Shown here piece by piece: positions 15,857-22,393 of a stretch of DNA of 64,000 nt (position 1 is its first letter; every line of letters starts with the position of its first letter). The notes under the pieces were generated by a model that was given only the letters and a program-made list of their open reading frames with translations, did not search any database and was not told where the DNA came from. This stretch comes from a virus. A program made the position numbers and the translations under genes. The stretch spans positions 20,646 to 84,645 of the IMG/VR virus record IMGVR_UViG_3300036791_000797; one strand, 5' to 3'.

Positions 15857-16185
15857 CAGACCGTCACCTCGGAAAGCTCACGGGGCAGGCCGTGCCATTC
15901 GCGCAGTGCCCGCTTGTGGGGCTGGCCAAGCTCCTCAGCCAACCGGACGAAGGCGGCGTCGATGTGGCGCTGGGACCTGGTCATGGCCTCGTCGCGGGTG
16001 ACGTAGGCCAGACCCCTGATCTGCTGGGTCTGGGACAGGCCGACGCTGGGGTTGCCCTCGGCATCGACCAGCTTGATGACCGGCACGTAGGGGAACTTGG
16101 GGTTACGGCCCCGCTTGGCGGCCGAGGCGATCCCGAAGAAGTTGCGGGCCTGGAGCCCCTCGATGGTTTTCTGGATGGTGGTCAC
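15856..16185 (-). CDS. hypothetical protein, 109 aa
   Basis: Unrecognised basic protein. It begins at GTG 16185, 8 nt from a family -10, again with an MTT start. A central strand-rich part (FPYVPVIKLVDAEG) is followed by helices (TRSQRHIDAAFVRLAEELG). It is coupled to the 55-aa zinc protein downstream. Confidence 0.6.
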   Translation of the reverse strand: MTTIQKTIEGLQARNFFGIASAAKRGRNPKFPYVPVIKLVDAEGNPSVGLSQTQQIRGLAYVTRDEAMTRSQRHIDAAFVRLAEELGQPHKRALREWHGLPRELSEVTV

Positions 16186-16193
16186 GGGAAGAC

Positions 16194-16222
16194 ACGTTAG
16201 CAGGAATCCTTAGAGGAGTCCA
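16194..16222 (-). promoter_or_regulatory. leaderless promoter with operator, gene 15856-16185
   Basis: Minus strand TGGACT (16222-16217), a 17-bp spacer with AAGGATTCCTG, and TAACGT (16199-16194). The GTG start is 8 nt further on. Confidence 0.85.
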
Positions 16223-16223
16223 G

Positions 16224-17231
16224 TCAGTCGTCAGGATCAGTGTCCTCGGGCCAGGTCATGTCGGCCACGGCCTCGGCAATGGCCTGCGGCAGGGCCTGGC
16301 GCTCACTGAGCCATTCCCCCTTCACCTGGCGGCGGATGTCGGCATCGAGGTGCTGGCGGAACCATCGCCGGAGCAGGGCGTCCAACTCCGGGACCGGGAT
16401 ACCGTCGGCCTCGGCCTTGCCGTGATCGTCCAGGAGATCCCAGTCCCGAGCCTGCTGCACGGTCAGGGCCAGGCGCTTCCAGTCCAGCCACCCGCCCGGC
16501 CGGGAGGGGATCCCCTGGGGCAGCCAGCCGTCCGGCTTGGCCAGCCCGAACCACTTCTCCACCCAGGCCACCGTGTCGCGCACCAGGGGCCGGTAGATGT
16601 TCCTCTCCCCGGCGTCGTCGCGGTCCCCGATGTGACCGATGATGGTGGGGATGCCGCGGGAGGCGGCCTCTCGGGCGATGCGGGTCTTGATCTTCAGCCC
16701 GTCCGAGCCCCCGCCTGAGAACACGTTCACGCCATAGGGGGTCGAGATCTGGGTGATCCGGGGCATCAGATCGGCGGCCTCACACCACAGCACCAGGTAC
16801 ACGTCCTGGTCCTTCTGAAGGTTGGGCTGGAACTCCTGGGCTCGGGCCATGGTCTCGCTGGCGAAGTCCTGGGCATCGTCGTAGCTGGGGATGATGAGAG
16901 GGTCCGGCGCATGGGCGTCGGCCACCCAGGACTCGGGGATGATCAGCGCCCGGCGCAGCATGAGCAGGAGGTCCGCGACGTGGGTCTCATGAGCCTCCAT
17001 GTCCCCGAACTCCTGGGGCTCGGTGTTCTTCTTGCGGTAGGTCAGGCCGTGGCCCATGCCGGTCGGGCGCAGGTCGTAGAAGATCCCTCGACCACCACGG
17101 GGCAGGGTGCCCTCCCGCTCATGCTGCTGGTAGCGGGCGATGATGTCTTGGGCCAGAGCCTTCTGGCGGTCGCTGCGCTGGTCTCCATCGGGATCCCAGT
17201 CGAGTTGAGGCCCCTTCGGGCGCTCCCCCAT
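16224..17231 (-). CDS. TOPRIM-domain protein, Spo11/topoisomerase VI-A-like
   Basis: Protein with a TOPRIM-type metal site, the fold shared by topoisomerases, primases and Spo11. The glutamate is in VLWCEAADL (Glu151) and the Asp cluster in GDRDDAGER (Asp203, Asp205, Asp206), about 52 residues later. An N-terminal part with RGIFYDLRPTGMG could be a winged-helix-like region as in Top6A. No partner subunit was seen, so it may nick or bind DNA rather than act as a full topoisomerase. The start (ATG 17231) overlaps the upstream TGA. 335 aa. Confidence 0.6.
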   Translation of the reverse strand: MGERPKGPQLDWDPDGDQRSDRQKALAQDIIARYQQHEREGTLPRGGRGIFYDLRPTGMGHGLTYRKKNTEPQEFGDMEAHETHVADLLLMLRRALIIPESWVADAHAPDPLIIPSYDDAQDFASETMARAQEFQPNLQKDQDVYLVLWCEAADLMPRITQISTPYGVNVFSGGGSDGLKIKTRIAREAASRGIPTIIGHIGDRDDAGERNIYRPLVRDTVAWVEKWFGLAKPDGWLPQGIPSRPGGWLDWKRLALTVQQARDWDLLDDHGKAEADGIPVPELDALLRRWFRQHLDADIRRQVKGEWLSERQALPQAIAEAVADMTWPEDTDPDD

Positions 17232-17434
17232 CAGCCCTCCAGCCAGCGCTTGACCGAGTCAGCGAAGCGCTCGATGTCCTGCTTCATCTTCATGCCGGTC
17301 TCGGTGCGGTAGTACACCGTGCCCGTGGCCACGCGGGTGACGGTGCAGATGTCGGGTCGGGCCGTCCCCGCCTTGGGGGAGCCCTGGATGTAGCGGGCAT
17401 GCTCGAAACGCGCCCCGGCCTTGAGGTGGGTCAT
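17231..17434 (-). CDS. hypothetical protein, 67 aa
   Basis: Unrecognised small basic protein, predicted mainly beta (CTVTRVATGTVYYRTE), coupled to genes on both sides (ATGA upstream, TGATG downstream). It belongs to the leftward four-gene unit led by the frameshifted gene at 18068. Confidence 0.6.
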   Translation of the reverse strand: MTHLKAGARFEHARYIQGSPKAGTARPDICTVTRVATGTVYYRTETGMKMKQDIERFADSVKRWLEG

Positions 17435-17637
17435 GACCGCCCCCGCTCAACGTCCTTGAGGGTGTAACGGCGGAACTCCCGAGCCGCCGTGCGGTACTCG
17501 TCGGCCCTGAACTGCATGCGCCGCACAAGCTCGCGCTTGGCCGGGGCGAAGGTCTTGAACACGTCGTCGCCATTGGGCTCTTCGTCGCTCTCGCGGATGC
17601 CGCCGAAGATGCCGTCGGTGTAGATCTGGTAGCTCAT
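17431..17637 (-). CDS. hypothetical protein, 68 aa
   Basis: Unrecognised. A short N-terminal acidic part (ESDEEPNGDD) is followed by a basic amphipathic helix (KRELVRRMQFRADEYR). It overlaps both neighbours by 4 nt. Confidence 0.6.
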   Translation of the reverse strand: MSYQIYTDGIFGGIRESDEEPNGDDVFKTFAPAKRELVRRMQFRADEYRTAAREFRRYTLKDVERGRS

Positions 17638-17912
17638 GGCCGTCCGCGCTCGATCACGTCGAGGCCGGTGTACCAGCCTGCTGGACGCTCATTGGAGCCC
17701 CGGTTGATCCCGGCGTGCAAGTGGTTGGGGGTCTGGCGGTGGTGGGCCTCGGCATGGGCCTGGGCCAGTTGGCCTGCGGTCCAGCTAGCCCGCATGGTGA
17801 GGCTCTGGTGGCGCTCGGCCAGGTGGGAGGCCAGGTCAGCCCGTTTCCCGGCTTTGGCGGCCCAGGCGGCCCGTACAGCGGCCTTACGGCGGTCGGTGGC
17901 GCGCTGGCTCAT
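17634..17912 (-). CDS. hypothetical protein, Ala/His-rich helical, 92 aa
   Basis: Unrecognised. The start is ATG 17912, overlapping the stop of the frameshifted gene (ATGA). The middle carries a His-rich helix (QLAQAHAEAHHRQ) that resembles QLALWHAQAHRD in the gene at 61846-62247, so the two may share a small domain. Basic N terminus. No metal role is shown. Confidence 0.6.
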   Translation of the reverse strand: MSQRATDRRKAAVRAAWAAKAGKRADLASHLAERHQSLTMRASWTAGQLAQAHAEAHHRQTPNHLHAGINRGSNERPAGWYTGLDVIERGRP

Positions 17913-18068
17913 GATTGACCCCACACTTCCGGCCATTGATCGGCCCGGAACTCGTCCAGGTTCAGATCGGTGTCGCTGACCTGGTACTCCAGGTCGGTGC
18001 ATTCCCGGCAGGGGCAGTTCCACAGGTCCACCGAGGGATCGTGGACAGGATTGGGGGGTGGTGGTCAT
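17909..18068 (-). pseudogene. small acidic CxC/C gene broken by a C6-run frameshift
   Basis: From ATG 18068 (7 nt after a family promoter) the frame gives MTTTP and then a poor peptide. Removing one C from the C6 run (plus strand 18053-18058) gives a natural 52-residue protein with WNCPCRECTDLEYQVSD and the end WPEVWGQS, stopping at 17909 with ATGA coupling to the next gene. The break is either a sequencing or assembly slip, or a real frameshift. Confidence 0.6.
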
Positions 18069-18075
18069 GGCAGTC

Positions 18076-18104
18076 ACATTAGCAGGTTTTCTTAGAGAAG
18101 TCCA
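18076..18104 (-). promoter_or_regulatory. leaderless promoter with operator, 18068 gene
   Basis: Minus strand TGGACT (18104-18099), a 17-bp conserved spacer and TAATGT (18081-18076); ATG 7 nt later. It heads the leftward unit 18068-16224. Confidence 0.85.
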
Positions 18105-18120
18105 GTCGCCCTGGGAAAGG

Positions 18121-18151
18121 GGAGAGCCCCCGTTGTAGGCGGGGGCTCTCC
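18121..18151. terminator. strong 12-bp terminator hairpin
   Basis: GGAGAGCCCCCG (18121-18132) pairs perfectly with CGGGGGCTCTCC (18140-18151) around a 7-nt loop. Read leftward it ends the transcript of the 46-aa gene and the structured region 18152-18404; a pyrimidine-rich stretch follows. Confidence 0.75.
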
Positions 18152-18404
18152 AGTCCAGGTGTACTGCGGCACTACGGTCCTGCCTGATCTCGTACCCGGA
18201 GCTTGGTCGCATCGCAGCCTGGCGGGCTCGGGAGCCCTCCCACTCTCTCCGGCAGGGCTGGCATCCCTGCGTACTCTGTGGTTTTGGTTGTCAGAGGTCA
18301 GTTTCCGGGCTCAAGCCGTTCGCGCCGGGGCTCGCATGGACTCGACTACCGCCACCAGGGGCCTCCCAGCCCCCGGCGCAGACGGTGCCATGCGTCGGTG
18401 AGAT
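18152..18404 (-). ncRNA. candidate structured RNA, about 250 nt
   Basis: No credible gene on either strand. Several nested helices can form: GTCCAGG (18153-18159) with CCTGGAC (18410-18416); CGCATGG (18333-18339) with CCATGCG (18388-18394); inside it CCAGGGGC (18355-18362) with GCCCCCGG (18369-18376); GCAGGG (18252-18257) with CCCTGC (18265-18270). It lies between a leftward 46-aa gene and a strong terminator. It may be a structured 3' UTR or a small RNA. The class is not recognised. Confidence 0.4.
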
Positions 18405-18545
18405 CTAATCCTGGACCACCCGGCCCCGGCAGGCCCGCTTGGAGGCGACCCGCTTCTTCGAGGGGATGGTGCTGGCCCGCAAGGTGACCAGGGGGTTCAT
18501 GGCTCGCTTGGCGCGAGCCGCCTGAGGTTTGCGGGTGGTGGCCAT
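18405..18545 (-). CDS. very basic small protein, 46 aa
   Basis: Unrecognised. It is rich in Arg, Lys and Ala (MATTRKPQAARAKRAM, then KKRVASKRACRGR), so probably a nucleic-acid binder or a host-takeover peptide. ATG 18545 is 7 nt from a family -10. It is the only protein on a transcript that continues into the structured region 18152-18404. Confidence 0.6.
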   Translation of the reverse strand: MATTRKPQAARAKRAMNPLVTLRASTIPSKKRVASKRACRGRVVQD

Positions 18546-18552
18546 GACAGGT

Positions 18553-18581
18553 ACATTAGCAGGAATCCTTAGAGGAGGCAA
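18553..18581 (-). promoter_or_regulatory. leaderless promoter with operator, 46-aa gene
   Basis: Minus strand TTGCCT (18581-18576), a 17-bp spacer with AAGGATTCCTG, and TAATGT (18558-18553). The upstream gene ends inside it at 18556. Confidence 0.8.
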
Positions 18582-18993
18582 GTCGCCTCTGGTGAGGTCG
18601 GTACTGACCCAGGGAGTTGGTGGGCACCACCTGGCTACAGGCCGGGCAGTAGGCCTCACCCTGGCCCGGCCGGGACACGCCGATGTAGGCCAGTGATCCT
18701 TCGCAACGCGTCGTCTTGGCGGTGGCCTTCTGACAGCGCTGGCACTGGGGGATCTCATCGGCCTCGTCCTCGCTCAGGTCCCACTCGCTGGGGTCGGTGA
18801 CATCGATTGGGTAGACCCGGATCTCGAACCAGGACAGCCCCCGAGGGCGCTGGTAGCCAGGACGGGCCTGCTTGGGCACCAGGATCCCGCACAGGGTCTT
18901 CTCAGCCCCCTCGGGCAGCAGGTGGACACTGGTGGGCGGGGTGGTGGTGTAGAGGCTCTGAGAGCGGCTCCAGGCCACTGGGGTGAGGCTCAT
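18556..18993 (-). CDS. zinc-binding protein, 145 aa
   Basis: Unrecognised. Two cysteine pairs, CQRC near residue 84 and CPAC near 117, suggest a zinc ribbon; an acidic stretch (DLSEDEADEIP) precedes the first. It starts at ATG 18993, overlapping the HNH gene (ATGA), and ends inside the downstream promoter. Confidence 0.6.
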   Translation of the reverse strand: MSLTPVAWSRSQSLYTTTPPTSVHLLPEGAEKTLCGILVPKQARPGYQRPRGLSWFEIRVYPIDVTDPSEWDLSEDEADEIPQCQRCQKATAKTTRCEGSLAYIGVSRPGQGEAYCPACSQVVPTNSLGQYRPHQRRLASSKDSC

Positions 18994-19706
18994 GACTCAA
19001 GCGCCTTGATCAGCATGTTCATAGTGCCCCTCTTTGACCGAGGCATCTGGAAGACCGGCTCGGGTGTATGCCCGGCCGAGCCACAGTGGCGACAACGCCA
19101 GCCGTCTCGGCGCAGTACCGTTTGGCGGACCTGGTGCCAGTAGGGTGAGGACACGAACTGGGTGTAGTAGCCCTCGTAAGGCTTGGGTGCATGTAACCAG
19201 GGATCGGCGGTGTGAGCGGCCTTGTGACAGGGATCGCACACGGTGATAAGATCGCCCAGATGAGCATGCTCCTGGGTGTGGTGATCATAGGTGAGATGGT
19301 GAATGATCAGCCGTTCCGAGGTCCGTTGCAGAGCTTGCTCTTGGGCTTGGGCATTGATGTGCGGATTGGTGCCTCGTAGTACCATCTGGGCCTTGAGCCA
19401 GCCTGGATCGCCGGGTTGCTTCGACTGCCAGTAGCCGTCAGGGTCAACTTGGCGGAGATGCCGTTGATGGGCTATCCCGGCCTGGGCCTGTTGCTGTCGT
19501 TCGACTAGCTCGGGGTGTAGGGCCAGGTATTGAGCCTTGGTGTCCTCGTCCTGACGCCACCAGACGCTTTCCTGTTGCCGAGGCTCCAGATCCCAGAACG
19601 AGACCGGAGCCGGGGGTGGGTAGTAGACGGGCTCCGGCCGCGATGGCCTAGAAGGAGCGGACGCGGGCGTGGTCAGCCACTGCTTCAGTCGCTGCCAGAA
19701 GGTCAT
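18990..19706 (-). CDS. HNH endonuclease-like protein with rearranged motif order
   Basis: 238 aa. Residues 134-165 match the His-Asn-His half of an HNH nuclease: RLIIHHLTYD, then HLGDLITVCDPCHKAAH. The CxxC knuckle that normally precedes it instead comes afterwards, in SPYWHQVRQTVLRRDGWRCRHCG (residues 187-209). The order looks circularly permuted, or like a decayed tandem pair. The N-terminal 130 residues are Gln/Pro-rich and unassigned. GAGGGG lies upstream of ATG 19706. It may be a free-standing homing nuclease or a structural zinc protein. Confidence 0.6.
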   Translation of the reverse strand: MTFWQRLKQWLTTPASAPSRPSRPEPVYYPPPAPVSFWDLEPRQQESVWWRQDEDTKAQYLALHPELVERQQQAQAGIAHQRHLRQVDPDGYWQSKQPGDPGWLKAQMVLRGTNPHINAQAQEQALQRTSERLIIHHLTYDHHTQEHAHLGDLITVCDPCHKAAHTADPWLHAPKPYEGYYTQFVSSPYWHQVRQTVLRRDGWRCRHCGSAGHTPEPVFQMPRSKRGTMNMLIKALES

Positions 19707-19885
19707 GATTGACCCCTCTTGGCCTTGAGGACGGGCTGACGGTTGCCACAGCGAGCCACATAGCCGTCGGCGTTGGCCGGGGCGTTGTGGGAGGCCAGGT
19801 AGGCCCGGTCCTGCCAGGGCTGCTGGCGTACCGGCACCTCGGTCTGGCCGCACTTGGGGCAGGTGGCCGTCATGACCTTAGCCAT
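19703..19885 (-). CDS. zinc-ribbon protein, 60 aa
   Basis: Unrecognised. CPKCGQ at residues 9-14 and ARCG later form a likely ribbon; the tail is basic. Start ATG 19885; it overlaps the HNH gene by 4 nt and the upstream gene by 8 nt. Confidence 0.6.
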   Translation of the reverse strand: MAKVMTATCPKCGQTEVPVRQQPWQDRAYLASHNAPANADGYVARCGNRQPVLKAKRGQS

Positions 19886-20129
19886 GGTCGATCCCTGCGG
19901 CACTGTAGCCAGTGGATGTCGCTCGCCGTAGACAACGACGGCAGATGATCGGGTGAACCTGCGCCCAGGACATGCCACCACGAACCGAGATGCGCTTTGC
20001 GTCGTCAAGGATTACTGGCGTTCCACAGACTGCCGTGCCAGTTACGAGCCAGCGGGCATGCCACTTACCTCGGTCATCGACGGGGGCGAAAAACTCGGCG
20101 TGACGTGCCGTCAAGCGAGGCTGGTTCAT
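19878..20129 (-). CDS. zinc-binding hypothetical protein, 83 aa
   Basis: Unrecognised. It contains HARWLVTGTAVCG and CRRCLRR, which could hold one zinc. Start ATG 20129 overlaps the stop of the gene upstream (ATGA); a GTG two codons earlier is possible. Confidence 0.6.
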   Translation of the reverse strand: MNQPRLTARHAEFFAPVDDRGKWHARWLVTGTAVCGTPVILDDAKRISVRGGMSWAQVHPIICRRCLRRATSTGYSAAGIDHG

Positions 20130-20692
20130 GACCACACCACCTCCTTGCCGTGCGCCCTGGCGAACTCCGCCACCTCACGCAGTTGCGCCAGGCGGTCCTC
20201 GGTGTAGCCCTCGGGACGGCCGCAGGAGATGAACGTGGCGCAGCCCTCCTCGATGAAGGTCTCGGTCTCGGTGCCGGGATCGCCTACCGACATGACCTCG
20301 GCGGCCAGCACCCGGCCCAGGAACTCCTCGGCGTCCATGCAGCCGTAGGGGTCCTCGGGCAGGGGGCCGAAGGGGCCGTCAACGACGCGGGGCCGCAGGC
20401 CCAGGGCGGACAGGATCAGGATGGCGTTGCTGTTGGAGATGTTGAGTTCGGGGCCGCGCTCGGGGTACACGGCCGTGATGAAGCAGTGGCCCAGGTCGCA
20501 GAAGCCCTCCCGCCCGAGGTAGTCGCAGCCCACCAGGACCTCGGGGATGGCCCGGTTCAGGAGATCGTGCTTGACGTAGAACGCCTCGGCGTCGGCGTAG
20601 GTACCGAACACCGGGCCACGGTTGGACTCGCAGGAGCAGCCCACCCGGAAGCCGGTGGGGGTGCCAAGTTCGGAGTGGAAGGTAACGCTCAT
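20126..20692 (-). CDS. hypothetical protein, 188 aa
   Basis: Unrecognised but well formed. The N terminus (MSVTFHSELG, GCSCES, ATG 20692) is followed by FGTYADAEAFY, a Cys- and Gly-rich middle part and a helical C terminus (RLAQLREVAEFARAHG). It may bind a metal through GCSC, GCDY and FCDLGHC. It leads a five-gene leftward unit from a family promoter, with the usual 7-nt gap. Confidence 0.65.
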   Translation of the reverse strand: MSVTFHSELGTPTGFRVGCSCESNRGPVFGTYADAEAFYVKHDLLNRAIPEVLVGCDYLGREGFCDLGHCFITAVYPERGPELNISNSNAILILSALGLRPRVVDGPFGPLPEDPYGCMDAEEFLGRVLAAEVMSVGDPGTETETFIEEGCATFISCGRPEGYTEDRLAQLREVAEFARAHGKEVVWS

Positions 20693-20699
20693 GGAACCC

Positions 20700-20728
20700 A
20701 CGTTAGCAGGTTTCCTTAGAGGAGTCCA
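20700..20728 (-). promoter_or_regulatory. leaderless promoter with operator, 20692 gene
   Basis: Minus strand TGGACT (20728-20723), a 17-bp conserved spacer and TAACGT (20705-20700), then 7 nt to ATG. Confidence 0.85.
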
Positions 20729-20733
20729 GTCGG

Positions 20734-21063
20734 CTAGTCGTCCCCGTTGTAGGTCTGGACCAGCAGGCTGCGGCCGATCATCTCGGTCCACAGGGCGTCG
20801 TTGGTCAGCCTCCTGGTCTTGGGGTAGTTGACCGGGTTGCGGTAGTACCGGCCGATGCGCTTACCGAGGACGCTGAGGTAGTCATAGCGCTCCCGGCGGC
20901 ACCGCTTGCAGCGCAGGCAGACGATGACATGGGCCATGCGGGCCACCTGGCCGTCGATGTGCTTGGGCGAGGGGTTCTTGCTCCAGTCATGAGCCCACAG
21001 CGCCTTGCAGGTGAGGATGTCGTCACCAAGCTCGGTGATGTCGGTGTACTCAAGAACGGCCAC
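20734..21063 (-). CDS. zinc-binding basic protein, 109 aa
   Basis: Unrecognised. It carries CLRCKRC near residue 49 and a basic C-terminal half (KRIGRYYRNPVNYPKTRR). Start ATG 21063 overlaps the zinc-finger gene upstream by 14 nt. Confidence 0.6.
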   Translation of the reverse strand: MAVLEYTDITELGDDILTCKALWAHDWSKNPSPKHIDGQVARMAHVIVCLRCKRCRRERYDYLSVLGKRIGRYYRNPVNYPKTRRLTNDALWTEMIGRSLLVQTYNGDD

Positions 21064-21418
21064 GGGGTGCCCTCACTTGCTCGCAGATCCACATCGACCC
21101 GTCCTCGCCCAGTCCCACCTTGATGTTCTCCGGGAAGTGGAGCCCTTCGATGGGGGGCGGCAGCACCTCGTTCGGGCGCGCCACCACCGCAGGCAGCAAG
21201 GCCTGGGTCGATGCTTTGCGGGTGGCGTTGGGCCGACGCCCCCGGTGGTTGTACCGGGGGTCGTTACGGACCCGACCGCTGCGCCCACCCCAGATGTTGT
21301 GGACCTTGCGAAGATGGTTGTAGATGTTCTGGCCCTTGTATGTCCCTCCACACTCCGGGCACTGATTCAGGCCCTTCTCATGGAAGTTCTCAACGGCTCC
21401 GTTGTGTTGGTTTGTCAT
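21050..21418 (-). CDS. C2H2-type zinc-finger protein, 122 aa
   Basis: A single C2H2-like finger, CPECGGTYKGQNIYNHLRKVH, is seen near residues 20-40, followed by a basic linker (RGRRPNATRKAS) suited to DNA binding. The C-terminal part is unassigned. It probably acts as a DNA-binding or regulatory protein. Start ATG 21418, 6 nt beyond the upstream stop, without a clear ribosome binding site, so coupling is likely. Confidence 0.6.
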   Translation of the reverse strand: MTNQHNGAVENFHEKGLNQCPECGGTYKGQNIYNHLRKVHNIWGGRSGRVRNDPRYNHRGRRPNATRKASTQALLPAVVARPNEVLPPPIEGLHFPENIKVGLGEDGSMWICEQVRAPRGRS

Positions 21419-21423
21419 AGGAT

Positions 21424-22230
21424 TTATACCGGGCACTCGTCAACGATCGAGCAGGCGCTCTCGACCTCTGAACGCCACTCGTCCATCTGGTCCGAGGTGG
21501 GCTCGTCGGGGGTGAATCGGCCGCTGCCGTCGCAGGTATCGCAGGCGATCTCCTCCTCCTCATCCTCGGAGCCCTCGACCCAGTCCGGGTTGGCGATCGA
21601 GCCGGAGCCTTCGCACTCCTCGCATTCGTCCTCCTCGACCTCGGGCAGGTCGGGGACATCGACGTTCTCGATCTCGTCGGCCCAGGAGTTCAGTTGCTCG
21701 GCCACGTCGGTCAGTTCCTCCGACATGGACGTGGAGTGGCCGAAGCCCTCCTCCACGTTGTTGGCCGACTCTTCCTTCTCCGAGGCGATCTCGCGTACTG
21801 CCTCGGCGGCCTCGTTCAGGGCCTCGGTGATCTCGTCGGGGGTGTCGGCGTTCGAGATGGCCACGCTGAAGTTGTGGCTGATCTCGGCCGTGCGCGCTGA
21901 CAGCGAGGAGGAGTACTCCCACACATTCCAGGAGGGGCACTCGGCGCAGCGGTACAGGGTCCGGCCGCCGTAGGGGCCGGAGCGAGGGGAGATGTGCTTG
22001 TAGGGGTCCCCGACCTTGATCTCGTTGCCGCACTTGCCGCACTTGCGGTTGGGCAGGGGCTTGGACTTGTCGTTCGTGGTCACGCTCAGGAAGATGGGCT
22101 TGCCCTTCTTGGTGACCCGCTGCTTGCCGTTCTTCATGACCGGCGTGCGCTTGGGCTGGCCGTCCTCATCGAGGACGGGGACCTGCTCGTAGCGCTGCTG
22201 GGCAGCCTTGACGTAGGTGGTGCGGGCCAT
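21424..22230 (-). CDS. acidic protein with N-terminal zinc ribbon and C-terminal CxxCxGxG pair
   Basis: 268 aa. Order: basic N terminus, zinc ribbon (CGKCG near residue 64 and CAEC near 96), a long helical coiled-coil-like middle (SNADTPDEITEALNEAAEAV onward), then CEECEGSGS and CDTCDGSG, the DnaJ-type zinc pattern, inside a very acidic tail. ATG 22230 has AAGGAG 9 nt upstream, unlike most genes here. Its promoter at 22265-22293 leaves a short leader, so it is conventionally translated. Possible adaptor or nucleic-acid mimic; unknown. Confidence 0.65.
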   Translation of the reverse strand: MARTTYVKAAQQRYEQVPVLDEDGQPKRTPVMKNGKQRVTKKGKPIFLSVTTNDKSKPLPNRKCGKCGNEIKVGDPYKHISPRSGPYGGRTLYRCAECPSWNVWEYSSSLSARTAEISHNFSVAISNADTPDEITEALNEAAEAVREIASEKEESANNVEEGFGHSTSMSEELTDVAEQLNSWADEIENVDVPDLPEVEEDECEECEGSGSIANPDWVEGSEDEEEEIACDTCDGSGRFTPDEPTSDQMDEWRSEVESACSIVDECPV

Positions 22231-22264
22231 CGGAGGAAACTCCTTGTTCGTGGTGGTCTCGCCC

Positions 22265-22293
22265 ACCCTAGAGGAGAATCGAGTCATTGTCAA
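22265..22293 (-). promoter_or_regulatory. consensus promoter, TTGACA-17-TAGGGT
   Basis: Minus strand TTGACA (22293-22288), a 17-bp spacer and TAGGGT (22270-22265). It matches the promoter class at 8195-8223. A partial operator-like word (TCTTAGAGGA) lies just upstream near 22303-22312. Confidence 0.75.
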
Positions 22294-22363
22294 GTCATCT
22301 TAGAGGACCCAGGCTCCGGGGAGGCCCCTGTCCAGGTACACCTCAGGACCCTGAAGGGGTGAG

Positions 22364-22393
22364 ATGGGCACGTCAGCGAACCAGGGCGAATGA
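22364..22393 (+). CDS. possible 9-residue leader peptide, MGTSANQGE
   Basis: ATG 22364 has a strong GAAGGGG ribosome binding site, while the following gene's ATG 22390 lacks a good one. The TGA (22391-22393) overlaps that ATG, so ribosomes finishing the leader could restart on the NTase-like gene. A second such arrangement exists at 45813-45857. Confidence 0.35.
   Translation: MGTSANQGE

Noticed and set aside
18152-18404. tRNA gene in the noncoding interval
   Set aside because: No TTCRA T-loop, no acceptor stem with the right spacing and no D-arm pattern on either strand.
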